This document shows, piece after piece, positions 1 through 9,149 of a stretch of DNA of 64,000 nt. The DNA is from Clostridium sp. DL-VIII (GTDB lineage: Bacteria; Bacillota; Clostridia; Clostridiales; Clostridiaceae): the NCBI RefSeq assembly GCF_000230835.1, contig NZ_CM001240.1, positions 3,388,779 to 3,452,778 on the forward strand. The letters run 5' to 3'. Every line of letters begins with the position of its first letter. Position 1 is the stretch's first letter. The notes below the pieces were generated by a model that worked only from the letters and a program-made list of their open reading frames with translations, made no database searches and had not been told where the DNA came from. The translations under genes and the position numbers were made by a program.

Positions 1-324
1 ATTAAAAATTTAAAATTAATAAAAATGCAATCATCTAACGGTAAATCTAAGTATGCTGTATCAGCAGGAGAACAAAAGAATATTATTGACAGGTTGAGTA
101 ATATTTTAGCTAATACTGTACTTACAGTAGAAAATGTAGATAAGATGGTTGTTATAAAAACTATAACAGGTTCAGCACCAATTACAGCTGAAGCAATAGA
201 TAATTTGGAAAGTGCTGATATAGCAGGCACTGTAGCAGGTGATAATACTATTTTTATTTTAGTAAGAAGCATTGAAAGTGCTGAAGATTTAGTAGATAAA
301 ATTAGAAAAAGAATGTCATCATAG
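1..324 (+). CDS. argR: Arginine repressor ArgR, C-terminal part (5' end outside window)
   Basis: The open frame runs in from base 1, so the ATG at 25 is internal. The 107 visible residues are the ArgR/AhrC oligomerisation and arginine-binding domain: a strand around [11 protein letters not shown], then the [20 protein letters not shown] core whose Asp residues bind arginine in the family. The N-terminal winged-helix DNA-binding domain lies upstream of the window. In the family ArgR represses arginine biosynthesis as a hexamer. Placement directly upstream of recN (19-base gap) is the usual firmicute order (argR-recN) and suggests cotranscription. Confidence 0.93.
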   Translation: MKNLKLIKMQSSNGKSKYAVSAGEQKNIIDRLSNILANTVLTVENVDKMVVIKTITGSAPITAEAIDNLESADIAGTVAGDNTIFILVRSIESAEDLVDKIRKRMSS

Positions 325-343
325 ATATTAAGGGTGGGATGAA

Positions 344-2032
344 ATGCTAATTCAATTAAATATTAAAAATTTTGCATTAATAGAGGAAATAACTATAAAC
401 TTTAGTGAAGGATTTAATATACTTTCAGGTGAAACGGGAGCAGGAAAGTCTATTATGATAGATGCAATAGACTTTGTTCTTGGCGGAAAATTTTTTAAAA
501 ATTTAATAAGAACAGGTGAAGAAAAAACATATGTGGAAGCTTTATTTACTCTTGATAAGTCTAAAGTAAGCGAAGTTTTAGATGAACTAGATATTGAATA
601 TGAAGATATATTAATAATTTCAAGAGAAAGTCATGTCAGTGGCAAAAATTTAATAAAGGTTAACGGAAAAAGCTTAATTACATCTCAGCTTAGGAAAATA
701 AGAGCAAAACTTTTGGACATTCATGGCCAGCATGCAAATCAAGAACTTTTGCAAAGAAATACTCATATATCATATTTAGATGGATTTATAGGAAATGAAA
801 TACAAAGTCCATTAAATAAGTTTGGCAGCTTAAGAGAAGATTTAATTAAAATTAGAGAAGAAATCAAAAGAATTAATGGAAATTCAGATAGAGAAAAATT
901 ATTAGATTATTTGAAATTTCAAATTGAAGATATAGAAAAGGCAAAGCTTAAGGAAAATGAAGAAGAAACATTAAAAGAAGAGTATAATATATTAGCAAAT
1001 GCTGAAAAGATAAATAATAGTTTGGCAATATCTTATGGAATATTGAATGGAAATGAAGAATTTGGTGTGATTGATTCAATTTCAAAGGTTATTGCAGAAC
1101 TCGCAAGTGTTGAAGGCCATTTTGAGAGGATAAAGAAAAATAAACAAGCAATAGAAGAGGCATATTATGCAATAGAAGAAGCTAGTCATGAAATTCGTGA
1201 TATGGCTGAAGAGGTTGTCTTTGATCAAGAGGCTTTAGACAAAGTTAATGGAAGAATCTATGAAATAAATACGTATAAGAAAAAGTATGCCCCATCTGTT
1301 CCGGAAATATTACAATATCATGAGAAAATAAAAAAACAATATAATGAAATAGTTAACTCTGAGAAAATAATAGAAGAACTTAAGGAAAAGGAAAAAGAAA
1401 TCTTATCTAAAATGGAAAAACAGGCTTTGATTATTCATGAACTTAGAGTAAGCAAAGGTAAGTTATTGGAAGAAAAAATTTTAAAAGAACTTGTGTTTGT
1501 AGGACTTGAAAAATCAAGGATGGAGATAAAAGTTATCCGCGAAGAAGATTTTAATGACAGAGGATTTGACGAGGTTAGCTTTTTAATTTCAACAAATCCT
1601 GGAGAGCCTCTTATGCCGCTGGAAAAAGTGCTATCGGGTGGAGAACTATCGAGAATAATGTTAGCATTAAAATGCGTTTTTGCTGAAAAGGATGAAATAC
1701 CGACTTTGATATTTGATGAAATAGATACAGGAATAAGCGGAGCTGTTGCTCAAAGAGTTGGCGAGAAAATGTATCAATTGTCAAAAACACATCAAGTTTT
1801 ATGTATTACTCACTTGCCACAAATAGCAGTATTGTCTGATTACCATTATTTTGTTGCTAAAAAGGTAAGAGACGATAAGACATTTACCAAAATAAAAGTT
1901 TTATCAAAAGAGGAAAAAGAATTTGAGATATGTAAAATGTTAGCAGGAGATAGCGTGACAGAAGCAACATTAAATAATGTAAGAGAAATGATAGAAATAA
2001 GCGAGCAAAAAAAAATAGAAATTAAAAAATAA
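344..2032 (+). CDS. recN: DNA repair protein RecN
   Basis: SMC-like ATPase of double-strand break repair, of typical length (562 aa). The N-terminus has the Walker A GETGAGKS near residue 30. A long coiled coil fills roughly residues 150-380. The C-terminal head carries the LSGGELSR signature and the Walker B region TLIFDEIDTGISG, followed by the CITHLPQIAVLSD switch. A GGGTGGG-type ribosome site precedes the ATG. It follows argR closely and ends at a strong terminator, so argR-recN is probably one transcript. Confidence 0.97.
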   Translation: MLIQLNIKNFALIEEITINFSEGFNILSGETGAGKSIMIDAIDFVLGGKFFKNLIRTGEEKTYVEALFTLDKSKVSEVLDELDIEYEDILIISRESHVSGKNLIKVNGKSLITSQLRKIRAKLLDIHGQHANQELLQRNTHISYLDGFIGNEIQSPLNKFGSLREDLIKIREEIKRINGNSDREKLLDYLKFQIEDIEKAKLKENEEETLKEEYNILANAEKINNSLAISYGILNGNEEFGVIDSISKVIAELASVEGHFERIKKNKQAIEEAYYAIEEASHEIRDMAEEVVFDQEALDKVNGRIYEINTYKKKYAPSVPEILQYHEKIKKQYNEIVNSEKIIEELKEKEKEILSKMEKQALIIHELRVSKGKLLEEKILKELVFVGLEKSRMEIKVIREEDFNDRGFDEVSFLISTNPGEPLMPLEKVLSGGELSRIMLALKCVFAEKDEIPTLIFDEIDTGISGAVAQRVGEKMYQLSKTHQVLCITHLPQIAVLSDYHYFVAKKVRDDKTFTKIKVLSKEEKEFEICKMLAGDSVTEATLNNVREMIEISEQKKIEIKK

Positions 2033-2062
2033 ATACATATACAATAAAAAATTGGTAAAAAT

Positions 2063-2098
2063 AAAACCATGTGAGTGATGCATGGTTTTATTTTTTTA
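2063..2098 (+). terminator. Rho-independent terminator after recN
   Basis: The stem AAAACCATG/CATGGTTTT is followed by a run of T. It lies about 30 bases after the recN stop. Confidence 0.9.
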
Positions 2099-2260
2099 TC
2101 GTAAATTAAAGAAGTTTTGTTTATATAAAAGAAATAAAATTATTATACATTAAAAATTTAGTATATGCTAAATTTTTTGTCTAGAATAACAGACTTCCTA
2201 TAGGATAAGACATTAATCTAGTGGGAAAATTAAAATTAGAAAGTAAAGGAGGAGAGAAAT

Positions 2261-3451
2261 ATGAAGAAAAAACTTTTATGTACAACTGGTTTAATTATAA
2301 CTCCAATCTTTATTTTGATTTTAATTACTACAATTAGTATAAGAAAATTGCCAAGCAAAATATATACTAAAGATGATAAAACGGTTCAGTCTATTGCACC
2401 TATAGGAAATACAATCAAAAAAATCGGAAATGTTGGAAATGAATATGAAATAAAATTTTTAGGAATGATTCCATTAAAATCAGTAGAAGTTCAAAAAATA
2501 AAAGACTTAGAGATATGTCCAGGTGGAAATCCTATTGGTGTGAGGGTAAATAGTGAAGGTGTGCTTGTGGTTGGATATTCTGATATTGAAGTTGATAACA
2601 AAAAAGAAGAAAGTCCGGGAAAAGCTGGTGGTCTTGAAATTGGAGATGTGATTTTAAAAGTCAATGGTGAAGATATGGAAAACTCTCTTGATTTACTAAA
2701 AACAATAAAAGAATCTGATAATGAGTATATAAAGGTCAATATATTAAGAAGCGGAAAAAATCTTACAAAGACAATTCATTTAAAGAAAGAAAATAGTAAA
2801 GACTATAAAATTGGGTTATGGATTAGAGATTCTACAGCTGGAGTTGGAACAATGACATTTTACGATGATAAAACTAAAACATTTGGTGCATTAGGACATC
2901 CAATTACAGATTGTGATACAAATGAGCCGTTTTTAATTAAAAAAGGAGATATGCTGGAATCTTCTATAATAAGCGTTAGGAAGGGCGAAAAAGGACTGCC
3001 AGGTGAACTAAAAGGCATTTTCTTAAACGAAAATAATCCAAGTGGAACAATTGAAAAAAATACTCAAAGTGGAATTTTTGGAGAAGTTACGAACACAGAA
3101 TACCTAAATAAAAGTGCAAAGCCACTTAAAGTTGGATTTAGAGACGAAATATATGTAGGTAAAGCAAAGATAATTACAACTATTGATGAAAATGGACCGC
3201 AAGAATTTGATATTGAAATTGAGAAAGTTTTAAATCAATCTGTTCCAAATTCTAAGAGTATGGTGATAAAGGTCACAGATCCAAGATTATTACAAAAAAC
3301 TGGAGGTATCGTTCAAGGAATGAGTGGAAGTCCTATAATTCAAAATAATAAAATAATAGGAGCAGTGACACATGTACTAATTAATAAGCCTGATACAGGA
3401 TATGGGATATATATAGAATGGATGCTTCAAGATGCAGGAATAATAAAGTAA
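2261..3451 (+). CDS. spoIVB: SpoIVB peptidase (sporulation signalling serine protease)
   Basis: SpoIVB is made in the forespore and triggers pro-sigmaK processing in the mother cell in Bacillus; in clostridia it is a conserved sporulation gene. The 396-aa protein has an N-terminal membrane anchor (residues 5-25), a PDZ domain (about 95-175, with GGLEIGDVILKVNGED) and a C-terminal S55 peptidase domain. The catalytic His is in GALGHPITD and the Ser in GMSGSP. An AAAGGAGGAG ribosome site precedes the ATG. The order recN-spoIVB-spo0A is conserved in clostridia. It has its own terminator. Confidence 0.97.
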   Translation: MKKKLLCTTGLIITPIFILILITTISIRKLPSKIYTKDDKTVQSIAPIGNTIKKIGNVGNEYEIKFLGMIPLKSVEVQKIKDLEICPGGNPIGVRVNSEGVLVVGYSDIEVDNKKEESPGKAGGLEIGDVILKVNGEDMENSLDLLKTIKESDNEYIKVNILRSGKNLTKTIHLKKENSKDYKIGLWIRDSTAGVGTMTFYDDKTKTFGALGHPITDCDTNEPFLIKKGDMLESSIISVRKGEKGLPGELKGIFLNENNPSGTIEKNTQSGIFGEVTNTEYLNKSAKPLKVGFRDEIYVGKAKIITTIDENGPQEFDIEIEKVLNQSVPNSKSMVIKVTDPRLLQKTGGIVQGMSGSPIIQNNKIIGAVTHVLINKPDTGYGIYIEWMLQDAGIIK

Positions 3452-3455
3452 TGTT

Positions 3456-3496
3456 AGGTGAGGTGGAATTTAATAAAATTCCATCTTGCCTTATTT
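3456..3496 (+). terminator. Terminator after spoIVB
   Basis: A long stem pairs AGGTGAGGTGGAATTT with AAATTCCATCTTGCCT, followed by TTATTTTT. Confidence 0.9.
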
Positions 3497-4054
3497 TTAA
3501 ATATATTTGATATTAAAGATATAAAAATATGCTTTTATTACAGCATTTTTTTATTTATTATGAAATATTATTAAAAATATATAGTTAAAATAAAAAAAGT
3601 GAATTTTGGATAAAACTTCTTAAATAAAAACACTATATACATTGTAGAAAAATAAATATAATTATATAATAAATATATAATAATTTAATAATTGATAGCT
3701 AAGGAAAAATATAGTTGCATTTTTATAAAAGAACGCCTAAAAAGTATTTTTTAATAAAGTATTTACTTTACGAGAAAAAAAGTGTATAATTTACAAATAG
3801 TGGAAGATAATTGCATTATGATAATTATATGTAGTAAGATTTATGTAAAAAGAAATATATTAATAGGATTTATTATGTATTATTAATACCTTAGTACATA
3901 CCCTGATAATGAAACGAAGTCTTAGCTAAATACACAAGCAATAATGTAACAGAATATGATTATATAATTACTGAATAAGATGTGGTTAGAAGGGTTAAAA
4001 TTATATATTAAATACTAAACATAAAAAAGAATGGACAAAAGGAGAGAAAGAATT
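3497..4054 (+). promoter_or_regulatory. spo0A upstream region with a sigmaA-like promoter
   Basis: This is a very AT-rich gap of about 560 bases. A plausible vegetative promoter is TTTACT (3762-3767), a 17-base spacer, then TATAAT (3785-3790). TGTAGAA at 3653-3659 is one mismatch from the Spo0A box TGTCGAA, too weak to call. No other gene is seen. The long leader before the spo0A start (over 250 bases) is notable but no clear structure was recognised in it. Confidence 0.5.
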
Positions 4055-4876
4055 ATGGAAGATTCAAAAATATCGGTACTTATTGCAGATGATAACAAAG
4101 AATTTTGCAGCATATTAAATGACTACTTATTAAACCAAAGAGATATTGTAGTTACAGGAATTGCCAAGGATGGTAGAGAAGCATTAGAATTAATAGTAGA
4201 GAAAAAGCCGGATTTAGTTATCCTAGATATTATTATGCCACATTTAGATGGATTAGGTGTTCTTGAAAAATTAAATACCATGGATTTAGAAAAGGTTCCA
4301 AGAATAATTATTTTATCAGCTGTTGGTCAAGATAAGATTACTCAACAAGCAATAACTCTTGGTGCAGATTATTATACTGTAAAGCCTTTTGATATGGAAG
4401 TGTTTACAAAGAGAATAAGAGAAATGTTCAGTAATAATATAACTAGAGAAACGTCAATTAGAAGTTCATATCAATCATCAACAATGATGTCTTCAGTATC
4501 AGAAACTAAATCAAAAGCACCTGTAGATTTAGAAACAGAAATAACAAACATAATACATGAAGTAGGTGTTCCGGCACACATAAAAGGATACATGTACTTA
4601 AGAGAAGCTATAACTATGGTAGTAAACGATATGGAGCTGTTATCAGCAGTAACAAAGGAATTATATCCATCAATAGCTAAAAAGTATAATACAACAGCTT
4701 CAAGAGTTGAAAGGGCTATAAGACATGCGATTGAAGTAGCATGGGGCAGAGGTCAAATAGAAGCTATTAACAGACTATTTGGGTATACAATCCACAATGA
4801 TAAAGGCAAGCCAACAAATAGTGAATTTATAGCTATTATAGCTGATAAATTAAGACTTAAGAATAAAGTTAGCTAA
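4055..4876 (+). CDS. spo0A: Spo0A, master regulator of sporulation and solventogenesis (regenerated by the element)
   Basis: Response regulator that starts sporulation and, in solventogenic clostridia, controls solvent genes. The N-terminal receiver has DD at residues 12-13, the phospho-acceptor Asp in LVILDIIMP (residue 58) and Lys in TVKPFD. The C-terminal DNA-binding domain has the recognition region [18 protein letters not shown]. The start at 4055 is chosen because AAGGAGAG lies 9 bases upstream; this gives 273 aa, the usual clostridial length. The gene is a composite: up to 4329 it is chromosomal, and from 4330 on it lies in a 549-base repeat also found at 32124-32672. The element therefore supplies codons from about residue 92 onward and keeps Spo0A intact. 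No strong terminator follows. Confidence 0.97.
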   Translation: MEDSKISVLIADDNKEFCSILNDYLLNQRDIVVTGIAKDGREALELIVEKKPDLVILDIIMPHLDGLGVLEKLNTMDLEKVPRIIILSAVGQDKITQQAITLGADYYTVKPFDMEVFTKRIREMFSNNITRETSIRSSYQSSTMMSSVSETKSKAPVDLETEITNIIHEVGVPAHIKGYMYLREAITMVVNDMELLSAVTKELYPSIAKKYNTTASRVERAIRHAIEVAWGRGQIEAINRLFGYTIHNDKGKPTNSEFIAIIADKLRLKNKVS

Positions 4877-4878
4877 TT
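4330..4878 (+). repeat. 549-bp direct repeat, left copy (attL side, functional spo0A 3' part)
   Basis: Aligned without gaps to 32124-32672 at a constant offset of 27794. Only three differences were seen (4732, 4753, 4837), all silent third positions. Identity begins at AGATAAG and stops two bases after the spo0A stop codon. Confidence 0.95.
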
Positions 4879-4945
4879 GCTTTTAAGCTAGATGAAAAGC
4901 TAAGTTGGAGGTTATTGGAAATGTCTTCCATGTATATTTTAATAG

Positions 4946-5012
4946 CAACTAATAGTTTTTCATAACAATTAATACTCTAAATTTATGTAAGACTAAGACC
5001 TTTTATTAGTTG
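4946..5012. promoter_or_regulatory. Candidate integrase arm-type sites, left end
   Basis: CAACTAATA occurs at 4946-4954 and, inverted, at 5004-5012, between the spo0A repeat and the integrase gene. The same 9-mer occurs twice at the right end of the element (32053 and 32076). This fits accessory binding sites of a lambda-type integrase, but the motif is short and AT-rich. Confidence 0.45.
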
Positions 5013-5046
5013 GGTGTAACAATCTAATTAATAGGAGGTTATTTTT

Positions 5047-6057
5047 ATGCCAAAAATTAAAACAAAAAAGGAATTTAATATCTATATTCAAGATTTCTTA
5101 GATTACTGCAAACTTAAAAATTTATCGATTAAAACAATAAAAAGTTATTATCAAACATTGGCTCTATTTAGTAAGTATTTAGAGGAAGAAAAACAAATAT
5201 CAAAAGTAGATGAAGTTAATAAAAATATTGTAGAAGAATACTTAGAATTTACTAAGGAAAGAGGAAAATATTCATATGTTGCAAATGACAAAAGCTTAGA
5301 GATTAATTTTCAACAGAATAGAAGGGATTTAGGTAAAGAAATTAGTCCAGTAACAATAAATTGCTATTTAAGAAATATAAAGGTGTTTCTTAATTGGCTG
5401 GAGGAAAATCAAATTATAAAAACTAATACTGTATCAAAAGCAAAATTTTTAAAAGTAAAACGAAAAGCTAAAGACCAAATAACAGATGATGAATGGAAAG
5501 CTCTTATAAAAGCTATGGATTTAACAAAATTCCATGAATATAGAGATTATGTAATAACAAATTTAATTTTAGATACAGGAATGAGATTAACAGAGTGCAT
5601 TAATTTAACAATAAATGATATTGATTTAGATAGAAGAAGTATATTAATACCAGCTGAAATAAATAAAAGTAAAAAGGATAGAGTAGTTTTCTATAGTCCA
5701 ATAATGACAAAGATACTACAAAAATGGCTTAGATTTAAAGATAGTATGCAAAGTACTGAATTACTATTTCCAACTCAAAGAACTAACAGCATACTTACAG
5801 CACCTAATTTTGAAAGAAATTTTAGAGGTTATATGTCAAGAATAGGATTAAATAAAAATATTACACCTCATTCATTAAGAAATAATTTTGCTAGACGTTT
5901 TTTAATTGCATCTAAGGGTGATATTTATACACTATCAAGACTACTAGGTCATAGTTCTGTAACTGTTACTGAAAAGGCATATTTAGACTTATCAGATGAA
6001 GATTTAAGAAATGCCTATCAAAAATATAGTCCATTGGAAAATATAAAGAAGTGGTAA
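5047..6057 (+). CDS. Tyrosine recombinase / integrase of the spo0A element
   Basis: 336 aa, XerC/D-like phage integrase family. The N-terminal core-binding (SAM-like) domain covers about residues 5-130. The C-terminal catalytic domain shows the Arg in TGMRLTE, HSLRNNFARRF (H-x-x-R), LLGHSSV and the nucleophile Tyr in TEKAYLDL. A GGAGG site lies 8 bases before the ATG. It sits 170 bases inside the left end, downstream of and codirectional with spo0A, so it is the expected enzyme for integration and excision at spo0A. Readthrough from spo0A is possible because no clear terminator separates them. Confidence 0.95.
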   Translation: MPKIKTKKEFNIYIQDFLDYCKLKNLSIKTIKSYYQTLALFSKYLEEEKQISKVDEVNKNIVEEYLEFTKERGKYSYVANDKSLEINFQQNRRDLGKEISPVTINCYLRNIKVFLNWLEENQIIKTNTVSKAKFLKVKRKAKDQITDDEWKALIKAMDLTKFHEYRDYVITNLILDTGMRLTECINLTINDIDLDRRSILIPAEINKSKKDRVVFYSPIMTKILQKWLRFKDSMQSTELLFPTQRTNSILTAPNFERNFRGYMSRIGLNKNITPHSLRNNFARRFLIASKGDIYTLSRLLGHSSVTVTEKAYLDLSDEDLRNAYQKYSPLENIKKW

Positions 6058-6330
6058 ATGACTAATTAGGATTGAATATAAACAATAAGAGGAGTTTACT
6101 ATTTATGCTTTAGGAGTTAAATATCCACCTCAAAATTCGAGCTGAACGATGCGACAATATAGACCTTTTTTATGAGTTATTATGTATGATAAAAATAGTA
6201 TTTTGCGTATGTTTACGATTGTTATTACGATAGATTTAAAGACTACTGGTATAGTAATTATATAGCTAATAGGATTGCTTAAATAATTACTTATGATATT
6301 ATTAATATTTAAATTTAATGAGGTGAGAAT

Positions 6331-7116
6331 ATGTTAAAATCAACTGAAGAACAATATTTAGAGTGGGCATCAGATGTAAAACTTAAACCATTATTTGATA
6401 GTAAGTATTTCATTTATCATTTAATATTTTCTAATTATGTAGAAGATGGATTATTTCTATTGCAAAAACATGATAAGAATTTAGAAAAGTATTTTAAGGA
6501 TAATGGAATATCTTTAGATGATGATATAGAAAAAATAATTAGGAAATTATTACGGTTTAACTCAAGTTTGGATTCAATAGCAGATAATATTTTAGTAATA
6601 TTAGACTATCTCAAATGGTCATATGGTATAAATGTAAATTATGCAAAAATAAATATATTAAAATATAAGAAAAATATACAAGAAAATACACCAAAAAATA
6701 AGAATGAAGCAGATAAAAAATATAACAGTTTACCTGCTTTGAGAAAAGCTTTAATAGAAAAGTATAAACAATGTCAGATTTGTGGGATATGCAATAATAG
6801 ATTATTAAGACAAAGTCATTTAAAACCTAAGCATATTAGTAAAAAAGAGGGGACTATAGCTGAAATATTCGATATTAACAATGTACTGTTATTATGTTGT
6901 AATCATGATTATTTAATAGATAAAGGTTTAATAACATTTGATACTGAGGGTAATATTATTATATCTAAAGAATTATGTAATGAAGATAATGAAGATATTG
7001 AAAAATTAGAATTAAATAAAAATATAAAGATAGTATTAGAAGAAAAGCAAAAGAAATATATAAAATATCATCAAGAAAATATATTTGAAAAAAAACATAG
7101 TAAGAAAAATATCTAA
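6331..7116 (+). CDS. HNH endonuclease-domain protein
   Basis: 261 aa. The C-terminal part (about 145-215) has an HNH/zinc-finger core: CQICG, then SHLKPKHIS, then NNVLLLCCNHDYLIDKGLITFD. This matches the HNH family found in restriction-type and phage nucleases, where the His of SH(L/I)KP and the Asn and His of N-x-LLLC-x2-HD coordinate metal. The N-terminal 140 residues are helical and not recognised. A GAGGTGAG ribosome site precedes the ATG. It may be a stand-alone defence nuclease or an element-mobility nuclease. Confidence 0.8.
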   Translation: MLKSTEEQYLEWASDVKLKPLFDSKYFIYHLIFSNYVEDGLFLLQKHDKNLEKYFKDNGISLDDDIEKIIRKLLRFNSSLDSIADNILVILDYLKWSYGINVNYAKINILKYKKNIQENTPKNKNEADKKYNSLPALRKALIEKYKQCQICGICNNRLLRQSHLKPKHISKKEGTIAEIFDINNVLLLCCNHDYLIDKGLITFDTEGNIIISKELCNEDNEDIEKLELNKNIKIVLEEKQKKYIKYHQENIFEKKHSKKNI

Positions 7117-7235
7117 AATTATTGTAATGTTAAATGCTCTGCGCTATATTTCACGATGACAAAATATTTTGCTTATTGTAGGAAAACATGGGTGACATAC
7201 TGGTATACTTATAATAATGCAATATGGTGACAATT

Positions 7236-7442
7236 ATGCAAGAAGAGGTAAGAGCAGTATATTTAGATATGTCAAAAGACACAGAAATTTCATTAGGTGT
7301 AGACTTAAATATACTAATTAATGATATATATATAAGCCCATTTGTTCCTAAATGGTTCAAAGATTTAATTGTAGATATTGCACAAAAATACAGAGTTTCA
7401 GATAAGAATATAATAAAATCTAAAATTTTAATAAATAAGTAA
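7236..7442 (+). CDS. Small hypothetical protein (68 aa)
   Basis: No family recognised. The acidic protein has the C-terminal segment FVPKWFKDLIVDIAQKYRV, which could be an amphipathic helix. The start at 7236 is preferred because GGTGA lies 5 bases upstream; an in-frame ATG at 7224 has no ribosome site. A weak hairpin with a T-rich tail follows at about 7457-7480 and resembles the terminator after the next gene. Confidence 0.5.
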   Translation: MQEEVRAVYLDMSKDTEISLGVDLNILINDIYISPFVPKWFKDLIVDIAQKYRVSDKNIIKSKILINK

Positions 7443-7498
7443 TAATAAATCAGGAATAAAGTAACTCTAAAAATAGGGTTCTTCTTATAAAAACAAAT

Positions 7499-7536
7499 AA
7501 GGCTTTATAGTTAATATTTATACCATAAAGCCCTAT
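7499..7536 (-). terminator. Terminator for the minus-strand small gene
   Basis: Read on the minus strand, GGGCTTTAT pairs with ATAAAGCC and is followed by TTATTTGTTTTT. It lies 10 bases beyond the stop of the 44-aa gene. Confidence 0.8.
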
Positions 7537-7545
7537 TGTATTCTA

Positions 7546-7680
7546 TTACACATTTTCATTATCTTCAGCATCTTCAGTGTATTTATAATAAATAAAAAAT
7601 GGGAAAGAGTAAAGTGTCGAATTAGATAATGATTTTATTATATTATCTTTACTAAATGCTTCTTTTAAAAATTTTATCAT
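7546..7680 (-). CDS. Small protein of 44 aa, minus strand
   Basis: Short frame begun by ATG with GGGAGTG 6 bases upstream and ended by TAA just before a strong terminator, with a TATAAT-like hexamer upstream. The sequence starts MIKFLKEAFSKDN, has a hydrophobic aromatic stretch LYSFPFFIYYKY and an acidic tail EDAEDNENV. It is the only minus-strand gene I can support in the island. No family is recognised; it could be a small membrane-associated peptide. The complete signal set (promoter, ribosome site, terminator) is the main argument that it is real. Confidence 0.6.
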   Translation of the reverse strand: MIKFLKEAFSKDNIIKSLSNSTLYSFPFFIYYKYTEDAEDNENV

Positions 7681-7917
7681 ATTAAATCACTCCCATTAAT
7701 ATTATATATTTATTATATCTCAATTAATAACAATTGTTAATATTGATTAATAATAATTATTAATTTAATTTTGTAAAACAAATATTAAATAGAGAATTAG
7801 AAGAATACTTAAATAATCACTTATAATATTAGAGGAACTGTTATGACACAAAAAATTATTAATTAAAGGGATTTACCTCTTTTTGTATAATTAGTTATAT
7901 GAAAGGAGGTGAGAGTT

Positions 7918-8160
7918 ATGGTTAAAATGAGCGATTTTGAGATTAAGAAAAATGAAGATGGTAATTTGGTAGGAATGACAAAGTGTAGAATATGCAAAAA
8001 GACTTTTGAATTTGAGGAAAATAAAAATTCAGAGGCTGTAGCAAAGGGTATATCAGAGGAATTTGAAAAAACATATGTAAATTTAGATATGATTTCTAAA
8101 TGTCCATATTGCGGGTATAGAGTAGAACATTTTCAAAGAGAAGAAAACAGTTCATTATAG
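7918..8160 (+). CDS. Zinc-ribbon protein (80 aa)
   Basis: Two CxxC knuckles, CRIC near residue 22 and CPYCGYR near residue 61, form a probable zinc ribbon around a variable middle region. The start at 7918 is chosen because AGGAGG lies 8 bases upstream; the in-frame GTG at 7909 overlaps that site. Small zinc ribbons of this kind are common on phages and islands as DNA-binding or regulatory proteins. Specific function unknown. Confidence 0.7.
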   Translation: MVKMSDFEIKKNEDGNLVGMTKCRICKKTFEFEENKNSEAVAKGISEEFEKTYVNLDMISKCPYCGYRVEHFQREENSSL

Positions 8161-8169
8161 TAGGAATTT

Positions 8170-8197
8170 AAGAACTCTAGAAATAGGGCTCTTTTTT
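8170..8197 (+). terminator. Terminator after the zinc-ribbon gene
   Basis: AAGAACTCT pairs imperfectly with AGGGCTCTT, followed by T5. A related sequence (AACTCTAAAAATAGGGTTCTT) follows the small gene that ends at 7442. Confidence 0.65.
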
Positions 8198-8214
8198 ATG
8201 GAAAAATTTACATC

Positions 8215-8335
8215 TATAAATCATATGATTACATAGACGTAAAATCATAGACAATTTAATAGCTATAAGTAGCATTCTATGGTCAAAATATATTCAAAAC
8301 ATGTCTACATAAAGCAAATGTGATTTCGTAGACAA
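8215..8335. promoter_or_regulatory. Possible res site of the first serine recombinase
   Basis: Repeated half-sites occur just upstream of the recombinase gene: ATAGAC twice near 8232-8252, GTCTAC near 8302 and GTAGACA near 8328. They appear in both orientations. Resolvase genes commonly have such inverted subsites upstream, where they serve recombination and autoregulation. The subsite layout was not proven. Confidence 0.4.
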
Positions 8336-8396
8336 AAAATCTAAAACATGGTAGAATAATATCATAAGATAAGTTAATTGAGAGGAATTAATAATT

Positions 8397-9032
8397 ATGA
8401 TATTTGGATACATGAGAATAAGCACACAAAAGGAAAAGCAAACAACAGACCGTCAGAGAATTACATTAGAGCAATACGCAAAAGATAATGAATTTGAGTT
8501 TGATGAAATAGTCGAAGAACGTATAAGTGGAACAATTAAAGCTGAAAGTAGACCACAATTTAGTGAGTTAAAGGATAAATTAAGAGCAAATGACATATTA
8601 ATCGTAACTGATATTGATAGGCTTGGAAGAAACGCAGATGACATTATAATAGAATTTAAGAAGTTAAAGGCTCAAGATATTAGAATAATAGCATTAGATA
8701 CTCCATATTTAAATGAGTGGGAAAAGGTTCAAGATAGTTCAATTTATAATATGATAGCGGATATATTTATAACTCTTAAGGCACACATGGCACAACAGGA
8801 ACGCGAAAAGACAGTTGCTAGAATAAATCAAGGATTAGCAGTTGCAAAGTCTAAAGGAAAAACACTAGGTAGACCACAAGCTGAATTGCCAAAGGAATTT
8901 ATTAAGGAATATAAGAAGTTTAAAGATGGTGAATATGGTAAGATGTCTGCTAGTTCATTTGCAAAGACTTTAGGAATTGGAAGAAGTACATTATATAAAT
9001 ACATTAATATATATGAAAAGCAAGAAGTTTAA
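8397..9032 (+). CDS. Small serine recombinase (resolvase/invertase family)
   Basis: 211 aa. The N-terminal catalytic domain has the nucleophile Ser in GYMRIST (residue 9), the conserved Arg in DRQR, and the DIDRLGRNADD motif. The long E helix contains AHMAQQEREKTVARI. The C-terminus has a helix-turn-helix (SASSFAKTLGIGRSTLYKYI). Length and order are those of Tn3-type resolvases and invertases, not of IS607 or large serine integrases. It may resolve dimers or invert DNA within the element. A second, diverged recombinase lies at 12008. Confidence 0.92.
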   Translation: MIFGYMRISTQKEKQTTDRQRITLEQYAKDNEFEFDEIVEERISGTIKAESRPQFSELKDKLRANDILIVTDIDRLGRNADDIIIEFKKLKAQDIRIIALDTPYLNEWEKVQDSSIYNMIADIFITLKAHMAQQEREKTVARINQGLAVAKSKGKTLGRPQAELPKEFIKEYKKFKDGEYGKMSASSFAKTLGIGRSTLYKYINIYEKQEV

Positions 9033-9149
9033 AATATTCGAGTAAATATTCTTATTTAAGAGAAGATTATTAAAATTAGAATGTAATTATTGATATTACT
9101 TTTTTTGTATGCTAAAATTGACAGTGAAGAAATCAAGAACGTAATAAGA

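Noticed and set aside
1846..2070. Minus-strand frames opposite recN and many other genes
   Set aside because: They follow from the codon bias of the real genes on the other strand and have no ribosome sites or family features.
3653..3659. Spo0A box upstream of spo0A
   Set aside because: TGTAGAA has one mismatch to TGTCGAA and such a short match is expected by chance in AT-rich DNA.
8215..8335. CRISPR-like short repeats upstream of the recombinase
   Set aside because: Half-sites are only 6-7 bases, occur in both orientations and have unequal spacing; no cas genes are present.
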